Below, piece by piece: positions 49,921-58,583 of a stretch of DNA of 64,000 nucleotides. The stretch is from CBDCYS01 sp965226245 (GTDB taxonomy: Bacteria; Acidobacteriota; Terriglobia; Bryobacterales; UBA6623). Where the stretch lies: the NCBI GenBank assembly GCA_965226245.1, contig CBDDCL010000015.1, positions 1,054,001 through 1,118,000 on the forward strand, in the 5' to 3' direction. Both the position numbers and the translations under genes were made by a program. Position 1 is the stretch's first letter. The number at the start of each line of letters is the position of its first letter. The notes under the pieces are model-generated. The model was not told where the DNA came from, did no database searches, and saw nothing but the letters and a program-made list of their open reading frames with translations.

Positions 49921-50770
49921 TGAGCGTCCAACGGATGTGTCAGCTGGCGGAGCTGCCGCGCGCCAGCTTCTACCGCTGGCAGCCTGACAAGCAAGGACCC
50001 GATCCGGACCTGGAACTGCGCGACACCATCCAGCGCATCGCCCTGCAGTCCCCAGCTACGGACGGCCGCGCAGCACCGCCGAGTTGCGGCGCCGCGGCTG
50101 GGTCATCAATCCCAAGAAGGTGCAGCGCATTTTGCGGGAAGACAACCTGCTGTGCTTGCGGCGGCGGAAGTTCGTGCTGACCACCGGCTCGCGTCACGGG
50201 CTGACCGTCTATCCCAATCTGGCCCGTGAGATCGTCCTGAGCGGTTTGGACCAGCTCTGGGTGGCTGATATCACCTATATCCGGCTGGCCTGGGAGTTCG
50301 TTTACCTGGCGGTGATTCTAGCTGCTTACTCGCGGCGGGTGCTCGGCTGGGCGCTGGAGGACACGCTGGAAGGGAAGCTGACGATCGCCGCGTTAGGGAT
50401 GGCACTCAATCAGCGGCGGCCGGGTGCGGGGCTGGCGCATCACTCCGACCGCGGGGTGCAGTATGCCGCCAACGATTACGTCGATTTATTGCAGCAGCAC
50501 GAAATCGCCAGCAGCATGAGCCGCAAAGCCAATCCCTACGACAACGCCAAAGCGGAGTCTTTCATGAAGACGCTGAAGTACGAGGAGGTCTACCGCTCGG
50601 AGTACCGCGAGCTGGCCGAAGCGCGCGCATCGATCGGACGCTTTCTCGAGCAGGTGTACAACGAGAAGCGGCTGCATTCGGCGCTGGGCTATTGTCCGCC
50701 GGCGGAGTTCGAGCAGAAGCTGGACGCGCCGCCAGCGGATGCGGCGGCAGTGGCGGAAGGAGTTTTTTGA
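49921..50770 (+). pseudogene. IS3 OrfB (integrase catalytic part) with a frameshift
   Basis: ATG 49921 starts MSVQRMCQLAELPRASFYRW. Near 50060 one base is lost and the match continues in another frame as INPKKVQRILREDNLLCLRR, LWVADITYIRL (catalytic D), HHSDRGVQYAA (D) and NPYDNAKAESFMKTLK (E). All three catalytic residues survive, but the chain cannot be made in one piece. Confidence 0.82.
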
Positions 50771-51220
50771 GGCATGGGGAAATCTTTCGATCCGATGGGC
50801 TGGGGTTGTGCGGGAGCGGGGCGCGAAGCGCACGGCTGCACGCCCCGGCCCATCGTCTCGACGAGTTTCCAGTTGGCTATTCCTTGGCGGGTTGCGCTCC
50901 CGCAGAGCCCGCCGCCGCTTCACCAGCCGGGAACCATTATGCACGAAAGGGCCGCCGCTGGCCATCAAAAACCAGCGAACGGTCAACAGTGTCTAAACTA
51001 TTTGTCTCACCCCAGGGGGCAGGTCCACAATGTGCGGCGGGCGTTCACCGATGTCCGATACATGATGATCCGCCATGCAATAAAAAGTCCGCGGAACCGC
51101 TAAGTCAACGGTATTGAGCCTAGCCCGCCGTTCACACTCGACGGCAAGACGGGACGCTACTCCTCAACGAGGGCGCTCCGGCCCGCTTTCGCTCGCGAGA
51201 GCAGTCTCTCTACTTCCCTG

Positions 51221-52456
51221 CTACACCCTATCGAGGTTGTTAAAAATCTGCTCGATGTTGACGTTGATATAGTCTTCGAGCGGCGGCGGGTCTCCGAAGA
51301 TTGGCCGGTACTTCTTATTGTTCGTGATGAGGAAATCTCCGTAACCATCTGCAGTAATTGATTTTAGAGAAGAGGTAGTGATCGACCGCTGCAACTCGGC
51401 GACGCCCTTGCCGCTGTTCTTGCCAGTAGCGACGCGCTCGGTGAGCTCTTCCAGGTAGCCCCGGAAGTTGTTCAAGCGGCGACGATCGGGCTGCACCGGG
51501 CCATGTCCCGGTAGCAGGCGGTCAAAGCTCAGCTTGGCGACCGATCCGATCGTGGCCGGCCACTCCCTTGGATAGCCGTCGCCAATATAAGGGAAGAAGC
51601 CGTGGACCAAGTCCCCGGTCGCGATCAGTTTCTTTCGGGCGGAGTAGATTACAACGTCGCCACCGGTGTGGCCGCGCCCGTGAAAACTGAGTACCAGCTC
51701 GTCATCGCCGTCCTGGATCACAAAGGACTTCTCAAAAGTGATCGTGGGCAAAACCAGCGAGAAATGTTTCATCTCCTCGGCGTAGGCCTTGAGTTGCTGG
51801 ACCTGGTCATCGTGGAAGTCCCTTTCAGCGGAGCTGCCGGCGTCGCGGCGCTTCTTCTCTGCTTCCTCGATGAATCGGGGCACATCGTTCTCGATCTGCA
51901 GCTTGATGCGCTTCGCGGTTTCGGAAGCAATCAGCCGCTTCGTGGGGACGCTCGAAATGATGTCGAGCTTGGGGAAGGCTTTCTGGTAAGCGGCGGCTCC
52001 CTGGGCGTGGTCCCAGTGGAAGTGCGTGTTGACGATGTAGCGCACCGGCTTGGGGCTGACCTCTTGCCGCAACTGTGCGATCAAAGCAGCCGCGGCCGAT
52101 GGCTTGGAGTGCGTGTCGGCTACGACCAGGTGCGTCTCGCTCTCGAAAATCGTGGCGTTGCAGTTCGTCATCGCGGCGGGGCGTGCAACGGCCGAAAAGA
52201 CGCCCTCATCCACTTTTTGGATGTCGAATAGTTCTCGGGGCGCTTGAGCCGATTGGGCGCGGGCCAGCGTGGCGCGAACGGCGCTCAGCTCGGCCAGGGT
52301 GGCGCCTGCCCAAGTTCCGAGCAAGGACGCGAAAAAACCCCGGCGCGTTCTTGGATGCGATGTCTGTCTGGACGCAGAAGAGTTCCTTGCCGTCCCGGCT
52401 CCAGCGCGGCTGAGCGGGGTCGCGTGGCAATGGTGATGGTGGGAATGATGGTGCAT
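51221..52456 (-). CDS. MBL-fold metallohydrolase with chimeric His-rich N-terminus
   Basis: The 411-aa protein has a metallo-beta-lactamase fold: zinc motif THFHWDHAQG (H145, H147, D149, H150), SFHGRGHTGGDVVIY and ATGDLVHGFFPY, then LLPGHGP. A Tat-like RTRRGFFASLLGTWAGA lies at about 37-52, so export is likely. It resembles quinoprotein-relay/SoxH-type hydrolases; substrate unknown. The first 35 residues (MHHHSHHHHCH...) are read from DNA that in another frame encodes a TolB-type beta-propeller motif. The original start was therefore probably lost and replaced. The true initiation site is uncertain. Confidence 0.8.
   Translation of the reverse strand: MHHHSHHHHCHATPLSRAGAGTARNSSASRQTSHPRTRRGFFASLLGTWAGATLAELSAVRATLARAQSAQAPRELFDIQKVDEGVFSAVARPAAMTNCNATIFESETHLVVADTHSKPSAAAALIAQLRQEVSPKPVRYIVNTHFHWDHAQGAAAYQKAFPKLDIISSVPTKRLIASETAKRIKLQIENDVPRFIEEAEKKRRDAGSSAERDFHDDQVQQLKAYAEEMKHFSLVLPTITFEKSFVIQDGDDELVLSFHGRGHTGGDVVIYSARKKLIATGDLVHGFFPYIGDGYPREWPATIGSVAKLSFDRLLPGHGPVQPDRRRLNNFRGYLEELTERVATGKNSGKGVAELQRSITTSSLKSITADGYGDFLITNNKKYRPIFGDPPPLEDYINVNIEQIFNNLDRV
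52362..52430 (-). pseudogene. Short TolB/PD40 propeller remnant overlapping the MBL gene start
   Basis: On the minus strand, in the frame next to the MBL gene, the sequence reads PAQPRWSRDGKELFCVQTD. This is the PD40 (TolB-like) motif PRWSPDGKELF. No more of the propeller is present. It marks a deletion junction that fused a remnant to the 5' end of the MBL gene. Confidence 0.5.
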
Positions 52457-52631
52457 GGCGGGCTCCCGCGGGTTACGAGATGTAACTTGTTTTTCTGTTT
52501 ATCTATTCACTATGCTCACACAACCAAACGATAAGAGTAGGGTGTGAAAGATCTTCTGACAGTCGGAAGAGTCAGAACAGCGGGAGCCACCGCGCCCGCC
52601 TCTTGTGCCCTATTGAAGGTCACGCAAACCT

Positions 52632-54014
52632 GTGAGCCTCAGCCGTCCAGGAGTAGTTTACCAAGGCGAGTCTGCTTCCCGCCTGCCGGCATCCGTCTCT
52701 CGCTCAATCCATTCTTCTGAAAACAGGCTGCCTGAGCCGCGGGTCCTGATTGCGAATAACGACTCCTTCAGCCGCATCTACTTCCGGCGAGCTATTTTGC
52801 GCTGTGCCAAAGTAGCAGTTCACGACGCGCATAATGGGGTGGATGCTCTAGAACTGCTGAGCATCAACCCGTTTCAGGTGTTGATATTGGATCTGGATCT
52901 GCCGCTCCTCAGTGGGTTGGAGCTGCTGGAGTTCATCCACGGTGATCCCATGCAAGAGGGGCTGCAGGTCATCGTTACGACCGGAGTGAGCCACCAACAA
53001 GCCGTCCGCCAGGCGATCGCCATGGGAGTGAGCGATTACCTCTTGAAACCGTACCAGCAGAGCATGGTGGAAAAGCGGCTGGAGAGGGCTTTGAGGAGGT
53101 CGCAAGAGGCGGTCAAGACAGAGGCTGCGTCAGATGACTCGTCCGGGGCGCGCATTTTGGTCGCTGATCGGGACCGCAATTTCTGCGATACCGTGCAGTC
53201 GGTTCTCTCCGCCGTGAGTGAAGTGCGTGTCGCCCACTCCGTCCCCGAACTACTGAGCGCGACTCTCCGCGGGAAGCCTCACTTCATCTGGATGCATCCG
53301 GAGATGGCCGGTTCCAAGCTGGACTTCGTGTTACGGAAAGTCGGGGCCATAAGACGGGGGACCAGAGTCCGAATCTACATGGTTTCCGAGAACCCGCTTG
53401 CAGACCAGGAGTCTCACCCTTTGATCGACGGATGGGTCGAAAAAACTTTCGTGCCGGAGCAACTTACGAAGCGCTTCTACGAAATCGCCAGGGTCAGCGA
53501 GGTCTTTCTCGATGACGCCAGGAGCCGCTTTGATTTGATTCAGCCCGAGGTCCGCTCGGCAGTGCGTCAGGTGTTTGGGATGATGACCGGCGTCGAAGCG
53601 ACAACCGCAACGCGGATGCCGGACGCGCCGGGAGATATGTCGGCTCGGCTCAGTTTGCACGACCCCAAACAGTCTGTTTATATCCAGCTTCTTCTGTCCG
53701 CCAGCTCTGTTCTGACGACCAGCCTGTGCACTCACATGATGGGGGTTTCCAACGAGGAAGTGGACGACGAGATCATCGACAGCGTGCTACAGGAAATGCT
53801 GAACATCGTAGGCGGGCGGATAAAAAGTTGTTATGAACCCCTTGGGTTCCGGTTCGAGATGGGCCTTCCGGAGAGAGTCCTCAACGCTGACGCCTCCTTG
53901 GTGGAGGGAAAATTCTCGGAGACGCACTACTTTCAATGGGAGAGTTTCGAGCCGTTCTCGGTGGCTCTCTGCCAGGGTTTTGGCGAAATGCCCCGAGGCG
54001 GCTCTGCTGGGTAA
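52632..54014 (+). CDS. Double-receiver response regulator with CheX-like C-terminal domain
   Basis: The 460-aa protein starts at GTG 52632. A first receiver domain (about 37-160) keeps the acidic pair ANND, the phosphoacceptor in LILDLDLPLLSG and the lysine LLKPY. A second receiver (about 172-280) is degenerate: IWMHPEMAG stands where the aspartate should be. The C-terminal part (about 310-455) resembles CheX/CheC phosphatases, with the ExxN motif in LQEMLNIVGG. It may dephosphorylate a partner regulator. An IS630 element sits between it and the HDOD gene, which may once have been in the same operon. Confidence 0.82.
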   Translation: MSLSRPGVVYQGESASRLPASVSRSIHSSENRLPEPRVLIANNDSFSRIYFRRAILRCAKVAVHDAHNGVDALELLSINPFQVLILDLDLPLLSGLELLEFIHGDPMQEGLQVIVTTGVSHQQAVRQAIAMGVSDYLLKPYQQSMVEKRLERALRRSQEAVKTEAASDDSSGARILVADRDRNFCDTVQSVLSAVSEVRVAHSVPELLSATLRGKPHFIWMHPEMAGSKLDFVLRKVGAIRRGTRVRIYMVSENPLADQESHPLIDGWVEKTFVPEQLTKRFYEIARVSEVFLDDARSRFDLIQPEVRSAVRQVFGMMTGVEATTATRMPDAPGDMSARLSLHDPKQSVYIQLLLSASSVLTTSLCTHMMGVSNEEVDDEIIDSVLQEMLNIVGGRIKSCYEPLGFRFEMGLPERVLNADASLVEGKFSETHYFQWESFEPFSVALCQGFGEMPRGGSAG

Positions 54015-54125
54015 TTTTCGCGGCATGGTCCAGCTCTTGGCTTTCTGGGATGGGCCGTTGTCGATCATGAGCAACTAAGTCCTCTGCCTCAGAATTACGG
54101 TGACGTATGTTTGTAGGGTATCAAC

Positions 54126-55007
54126 CTAAGCGGCAGGAGTGAGGCTAGAGTTATCGAGCTTGGCCAGCCAGCGCTTGAGATCGTGGCGCGTGAAGGTCCA
54201 CCGGAAAGGGGTCGCGATTTGCTCGTAGTGTTGCTGAAAACCTAGGAGGCGCTCCTCGAGTTCGTCAAGCGAAGAGAAGTCATTCGGGGTGAGGGCCTTG
54301 CGTTGCAGGATCGAGAAGTAGATCTCGATCTGATTCAACCAACTCGCGTGCACCGGCGTGTGGACCAGCACCGCCGAGGGCCAGCGCGTGCGCAAGCGCT
54401 CGGCGGCCTTGTCGCCGCGATGAGTCGAGCAGTTGTCCATGATCCAGAAAACCCGCCGGGCCGAACAGTAGGGCGGCTGACTCATCACTTCCGCCACCAG
54501 ACGATCGACCCCGGCGCTGGTGTTTTTCGTTTCGCAGCGGCCAAACAGCTTGGCGCGATGAACATCCCAAGCCGCCAGGTAAGCCCAAGCACCGAGGCGC
54601 TTGTATTCATTCTCGACGCGAGCCGAGCGGCCGGGGGCAGGCGGCTTGCCGCGATGCTTACGCTGACGCGCTTGGATGCTGGTTTTTTCGTCGGCGGAGA
54701 GAACAAAATCGTCTGCCCCCAACGGACTGCCCTGCCAACGGCCTTCGTACAGATCCAGGATGCGGGCGGCCTTTTCGGCGAAGTCGGGGTCGCGGGGGAA
54801 GATCCAGCTGCGGTGGTACCAGGGGCGCAGCGCATCCGAGTCGAGCCAGCGCCAGAGGGTGGCGCCGCTGATGTCGGCGACCAGACCTCGACGCAGGACC
54901 TCATGGCGAATCTCGGAGACGGAGAAACGGGAGAGCGGCAAGCCGGACTGGGCGGGCAATTCACAAGCGAGGGCTTTGACGGCGACGACGAGCTGAGGGG
55001 GAAAACG
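54126..55007 (-). CDS. IS630 transposase OrfB (DDE catalytic part)
   Basis: The segment after the frameshift begins PQLVVAVKALACELP. It contains DDFVLSADEKTSIQARQR (first Asp), RVFWIMDNCSTHRGDKA (second Asp) and HASWLNQIEIYFSILQRKAL (Glu), the full IS630 DDE set. It has no own good start; it is joined to OrfA at TTTTCCCCC (about 55003-55011), where a +1 slip gives GGRPPTFPPQL. About 294 codons are in this frame. Confidence 0.85.
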   Translation of the reverse strand, partial: RFPPQLVVAVKALACELPAQSGLPLSRFSVSEIRHEVLRRGLVADISGATLWRWLDSDALRPWYHRSWIFPRDPDFAEKAARILDLYEGRWQGSPLGADDFVLSADEKTSIQARQRKHRGKPPAPGRSARVENEYKRLGAWAYLAAWDVHRAKLFGRCETKNTSAGVDRLVAEVMSQPPYCSARRVFWIMDNCSTHRGDKAAERLRTRWPSAVLVHTPVHASWLNQIEIYFSILQRKALTPNDFSSLDELEERLLGFQQHYEQIATPFRWTFTRHDLKRWLAKLDNSSLTPAA

Positions 55008-55269
55008 TCGGCGGACGACCGCCGCGGGGCTGCTCTTCGAGACCAGCCAGGCGGTCGAGGAAGAAGCGTTTGCGCCATTTGCTGACGATCTGACGGGGGG
55101 TGTCGAGGCGCCGAGCGATCTGGTCATTGGAGAGGTCTTGGGCGGCAAGCAAGACGATCTTGGCCCGGATCACGTCTCGATACGATGAGGTATACTTTCG
55201 GGCCCTCGCTTGCAGCACTCGTTGCTCTTCGGATGTAAGCTTGATGGAGAAGGGGCTTTTTCTTGGCAT
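54961..55269 (-). CDS. IS630 transposase OrfA (helix-turn-helix part)
   Basis: The 102-aa frame starts at ATG 55269 and encodes RDVIRAKIVLLAAQDLSNDQ, then IARRLDTPRQIVSKWRKRFF. These are the N-terminal HTH of IS630 transposases. After LEEQPRGGRPPTF the natural continuation is in the frame of OrfB; the residues after that in this frame are not conserved. Confidence 0.83.
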   Translation of the reverse strand: MPRKSPFSIKLTSEEQRVLQARARKYTSSYRDVIRAKIVLLAAQDLSNDQIARRLDTPRQIVSKWRKRFFLDRLAGLEEQPRGGRPPTFSPSARRRRQSPRL

Positions 55270-55408
55270 CGACTGGTCTCCGTGTTAAGACCAGTCTAGC
55301 CGAGGCAAAACCAAAGAAGCCACCCCACAATACGTCATCGTATTTATGGGAAGGAGGACTAAGCTAAGCACGGTCCAGGCTTCGGCCGATGAATTAGGTG
55401 TTTCCGCT

Positions 55409-56275
55409 ATGGCACACAAGACAAACAAGAGCTATCCTCCCAAGCAGGCCCCGGCATCCAGGAGCAAAACGCCGCGGGCCCTGGAATTTCCCCCCGTGGC
55501 GATGCGATTGATCAAGCTGCTGGATTCTCCCGACACGCCGCTGTCGGAAATTGGCAAGCTGCTGCGGCTTGATACCTCTCTGGCAGGCGAGCTGCTGCGA
55601 GTTGCGAACTCAGCGCTTTACGGCCACAGTGGCCGAATCGATAGGATCTCCGAGGCGGTGAGCCTATTGGGCACCTCCACGGTGAAGCAGCTCGTTCTTA
55701 CTCTCAGCATGGGCTCCTTGGCCCGTACATTTATGCGGGACGAAAAACAGGAGGTGTGCTGGCATCACTGCGTGGCCTGCGCCCTCGTCTCGCAGCGATT
55801 GGCGGCGGCGATGGGCCAGTCCGAGGAACGGGCCTACACCGCGGGTCTGCTCCACGACATTGGCCGCTTCGCCCTAATGGCGCGATTCCCATCCGAATAT
55901 GCAGAGCTGCTGACGGTGGCCCGCCACGGCAGTTTTGACCAGATTCAATGTGAGCGGGAACTCTTCGATACCGACCATTGCGCCGCTGGCGCTTGGCTGG
56001 CCGAACAGTGGAATCTGCCCGAAGATCTAGTAAAGGCTATCGCCCTGCACCATTCCTGCGAGCAGGCGGACAAAACTCTGCCTTCCATTGTTAGCGCGGC
56101 CTGCGGAGTCTCCGATGTGCTGGGATTTTGTGTTCTTCGAAGCCCTGCTCCGAAGTCAGTGGAGGCGTACATAGCGGCTCTGCCGGTTCCCAACACCTCC
56201 GCCCTGGTCCGGGAACTGGAATCCTGCCCATCCGAGATCCGCGCCGCCATCGAAGCGGTCAGCTCTCGAGCCTAG
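55409..56275 (+). CDS. HDOD domain protein
   Basis: The product has the HDOD domain over most of its length: LPEIG-type start LEFPPVAMRLIKLLDSPDT, then LLRVANSALYGHSGRI, AVSLLGTSTVKQLVL, a degenerate HD region with AGLLHDIGRFALMARFP, and LAEQWNLPEDLVKAIALHH. HDOD proteins act in signalling, often with c-di-GMP or two-component regulators. ATG 55409 gives 288 aa; an in-frame ATG at 55346 lies only 5 bp from the IS630 end and may not be the native start. Together with the upstream CheX-like regulator it suggests a broken signalling operon. Confidence 0.8.
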   Translation: MAHKTNKSYPPKQAPASRSKTPRALEFPPVAMRLIKLLDSPDTPLSEIGKLLRLDTSLAGELLRVANSALYGHSGRIDRISEAVSLLGTSTVKQLVLTLSMGSLARTFMRDEKQEVCWHHCVACALVSQRLAAAMGQSEERAYTAGLLHDIGRFALMARFPSEYAELLTVARHGSFDQIQCERELFDTDHCAAGAWLAEQWNLPEDLVKAIALHHSCEQADKTLPSIVSAACGVSDVLGFCVLRSPAPKSVEAYIAALPVPNTSALVRELESCPSEIRAAIEAVSSRA

Positions 56276-56298
56276 TTCCTAGTGCGCGGCCCGCAAGA

Positions 56299-57027
56299 TT
56301 AGCCGCGCACGCGCCGGCCGAGTTCCTGGATCATGGCGCCGCATTCAGCACGTGCTTTGGCCAAACCCTCCGGGGTCGGATCACCCGACCTTACGTAGTC
56401 AATCACAACCTGCTCCGCCGCGGCAAACTCTTCACAGCAGCGGGCGACCGCCGAGGCGATCTCATGCGGAATCGTCGTGACGCCGTTGCAGTCGCCGTGG
56501 ATGAGGTCGCCCGGGTGAACGGTCACGCCCCCGACATTGACCGCTACATTGAGGTCAACGAAGTGCGGATAGCCGTGCGAGCAGATGGTCCCATCGGCGA
56601 AACACGGAAATCCAATGGCACGCACCTGATCGATATCCCGGGCCGCGCCGCTGGTGATCATCCCCGCCGCGCCAAATCCCTTATAGCAGGAGGTCATCAC
56701 TTCGCCGAACGTGGCCGCGACGGGAGGGTCATCGAGGTCTTGGAAGACAACGACCACCGGTTGCGGCAACTCGGCGAATTGCTTGACCTGGGCGTCGAGC
56801 GCCGCGTAGACGCTGCCGCTCCGAGGCGGGGCCGCCGAGCGGAAAGTCGCTGTCGCGGCGTATCCGACCATCGGAGGCATTTCCGGGAAACAAGCTTTGA
56901 TTCGCCCGTCCATGTAGCCGCCGGTTTGGGAGCGATATTTGAAGACTTCGATGACGTTGCAGATCGTCGGAGCATCGTTCTTTCGCAGCAGATCGAGGTC
57001 GGCTTCGGAGAGTTGTGGAATGTTCAC
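56299..57027 (-). CDS. RraA-like 4-hydroxy-4-methyl-2-oxoglutarate aldolase family protein
   Basis: The protein (about 242 aa) has the RraA/HMG-aldolase fold: APTICNVIEVF, VVVFQDLDDPPVAATFGEVM, then GMITSGAARDIDQVRAIGFP with the conserved Arg-Asp pair, and GDLIHGDCNGVTTIP. Members cleave HMG/oxaloacetate with a divalent metal or inhibit RNase E. The presence of RD and the metal site favours an aldolase/decarboxylase. GTG 57027 has GGAGG exactly 8 nt upstream (57040-57036). ATG 57042, whose codons overlap that GGAGG, is less likely. Confidence 0.83.
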   Translation of the reverse strand: MNIPQLSEADLDLLRKNDAPTICNVIEVFKYRSQTGGYMDGRIKACFPEMPPMVGYAATATFRSAAPPRSGSVYAALDAQVKQFAELPQPVVVVFQDLDDPPVAATFGEVMTSCYKGFGAAGMITSGAARDIDQVRAIGFPCFADGTICSHGYPHFVDLNVAVNVGGVTVHPGDLIHGDCNGVTTIPHEIASAVARCCEEFAAAEQVVIDYVRSGDPTPEGLAKARAECGAMIQELGRRVRG

Positions 57028-57365
57028 TGATGATTCCTCCATGGCGGGTTGCGAGCGCGTTTGCGCGGAGCACTCAATTGTACAACCCGCCACTGTTGTG
57101 CGCCGTAAATTTCGGAAGGCAGCAACAGAGCCCCAGGCGGAAGCCTGGGGTCAGGTGTTTCTGCAATCTGCGGACAGGGGAGACGAACCGCCTTGCAGGC
57201 AAGGGGAAGAACCGCCCCGAGGTGGCGCGCGCCTCCCGGCGGGCCGCGCCGGCCTCCGGGCCGGCGTAAGCGCGCAATCCCCCAAAAGCGCCAAATCCGT
57301 CCTGTGCGGCTCCGGCCGGTCTAGAGCTAGCCTGTGATCGCCTGCTGTTGCTTCTTGCTGACGCC
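57028..57365. other. 338-bp gene-free region with R3 hairpin and GC-rich palindromes
   Basis: It contains R3 copy 2 (hairpin 57131-57150). A very GC-rich palindromic stretch lies at 57220-57270 (GGCGCGCGCC, CCGGCCTCCGGGCCGG). No coding frame is supported. Confidence 0.6.
57118..57156 (+). repeat. R3 hairpin repeat, copy 2
   Basis: CCCCAGGC, loop GGAA and GCCTGGGG at 57131-57150, preceded by GCAGCAACAGAG as in the other copies. Confidence 0.8.
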
Positions 57366-58541
57366 TCACGTGCCGACCCTTCCCTTGCCGACCCCTCCCT
57401 CACGTTCGGGGCTCTGCTTGACGGCGCAAGCCAGCAGCGCTGCGGCGGTCTCGTCAGCCGTTTTTCGCCAGCTAAATCCCGCGGCACAGTCGAGACCCGC
57501 CTGTCTCAGCGTCAAGCGCAAGGATGCTTGTTCAGCAACGGTCTGCAAAGCGTTTCCAAGACCCGCCGCCGTCGTGTCCTCGACCACGAAGGCAGCTTGC
57601 CGGACACCGTGTTCCAGGGCTGCGTGATCAAAGATAACAACCGGTGCTCCGCACGCCATCGCCTCGATAGTCGTGAACGAAAAACCTTCATGCAGGGTGG
57701 GTAGAACAAAGGCCGTGGCTGCCTGGTACAGCTCGATCAACTCCGCCTTGCCGGCATACGCCCGGTAGTCCACGGAGCCGCCGATCGACATGGCGGCAGC
57801 ACGGGCGGCGACGTTCACACCCGCGGTATCGGGTCCGACGATGACGAGGGCGTGCGGCAACTTTGCGTGCTCCTTCAACTGTCGAAACGCTTCCAGGAGC
57901 AGCGGCACGTTACGCCGCCGCGAAAGCTTCCCAACGAACAGGAAAAACGGCGCCGCGGGAATGGCGAACCCTTTCCCGTTCGTTGCGGTGACCTTCGATT
58001 CGATTCCTCCGTTGGCGGGCCGAAACTCCGCATCGACTCCGGGGTAAACCACCTGAATATTCGCAGGGTCAGTTCCGTAATACCGAACCAGATCATCACG
58101 CGTGGACGCCGAGTTCGCCAAGACGAGCCGGGCCTGGCGGCAACTGTGATGAAAGAACGGAGTTGACCTCAGCCTCTCCGAGAATGAAAAGTCACCCGGC
58201 CGCGATTCATAGATGCCCAGGTTCGAAACAGCGCCCCCCTCGGCCAGGCTCCAAGGTAAGGTGTAGGGCGCGAAGATCAGGTCGAAGCCGCCCGTCATTG
58301 GGGGCAAAAGGGGGGGCAGAAGGATATTCTCCCAAAGCAGCGGCGGCAGCCGGCTCCCGATGACGCGCCACTCGACCAGTGGTCCGAATTCCTCCATCCG
58401 AAGATTGGGCGCGGAAGGCGTGAAGACGACAATGCAGGAGAAGCGCGAATCCCGCGCCCAATGTTGCAGAAGGTACTCCAGATAGCGGCCGACACCGGTG
58501 AGAGGTTCGCACAGACGGCGGCCGATGATCGCTAGCTCCAC
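57366..58541 (-). CDS. GT4-family (group 1) glycosyltransferase
   Basis: The 391-aa GT-B enzyme has the N-terminal domain start MELAIIGRRLCEPLTGVGRYLEYLL. The C-terminal domain has FLFVGKLSRRRNVPLLLEAF, the donor-site LPTLHEGFSFTTIEAMACGAP (E-x7-E motif) and DHAALEHG. It probably transfers a hexose or mannose-type sugar to an envelope glycan. The methyltransferase gene lies 42 bp upstream in the same direction, so they form an operon. Confidence 0.88.
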   Translation of the reverse strand: MELAIIGRRLCEPLTGVGRYLEYLLQHWARDSRFSCIVVFTPSAPNLRMEEFGPLVEWRVIGSRLPPLLWENILLPPLLPPMTGGFDLIFAPYTLPWSLAEGGAVSNLGIYESRPGDFSFSERLRSTPFFHHSCRQARLVLANSASTRDDLVRYYGTDPANIQVVYPGVDAEFRPANGGIESKVTATNGKGFAIPAAPFFLFVGKLSRRRNVPLLLEAFRQLKEHAKLPHALVIVGPDTAGVNVAARAAAMSIGGSVDYRAYAGKAELIELYQAATAFVLPTLHEGFSFTTIEAMACGAPVVIFDHAALEHGVRQAAFVVEDTTAAGLGNALQTVAEQASLRLTLRQAGLDCAAGFSWRKTADETAAALLACAVKQSPEREGGVGKGRVGT

Positions 58542-58583
58542 GGGCCGTCATCCTGTTCTTGCAGCGTCAAATCAAATCTGCCT

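Larger units (their letters stand above)
49498..51027 (+). mobile_element. IS3-family insertion sequence, decayed
   Basis: The ends match in inverted orientation: left TGGACTTGCCCCC..GTGAGACA..AGTTTAGAC, right the complement of GTCTAAACTATTTGTCTCAC..GGGGGCAGGTCCA. The 1530-bp element is flanked by CAA on both sides (49495-49497 and 51028-51030). Its transposase genes carry several frameshifts, so it can move only in trans. Confidence 0.85.
54098..55340 (-). mobile_element. IS630-family insertion sequence
   Basis: The element is 1243 bp and inserted at a TA dinucleotide (54096-54097 and 55341-55342). Its ends are CGGTGACGTATGTTTGTAGG and the complement of a similar CGATGACGTATTGTGGGGT. It carries orfA and orfB on the minus strand. 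Confidence 0.82.

Noticed and set aside
54303..55085. A 260-codon plus-strand frame opposite IS630 OrfB.
   Set aside because: It is antisense to the DDE motifs of the transposase and has no features of its own.
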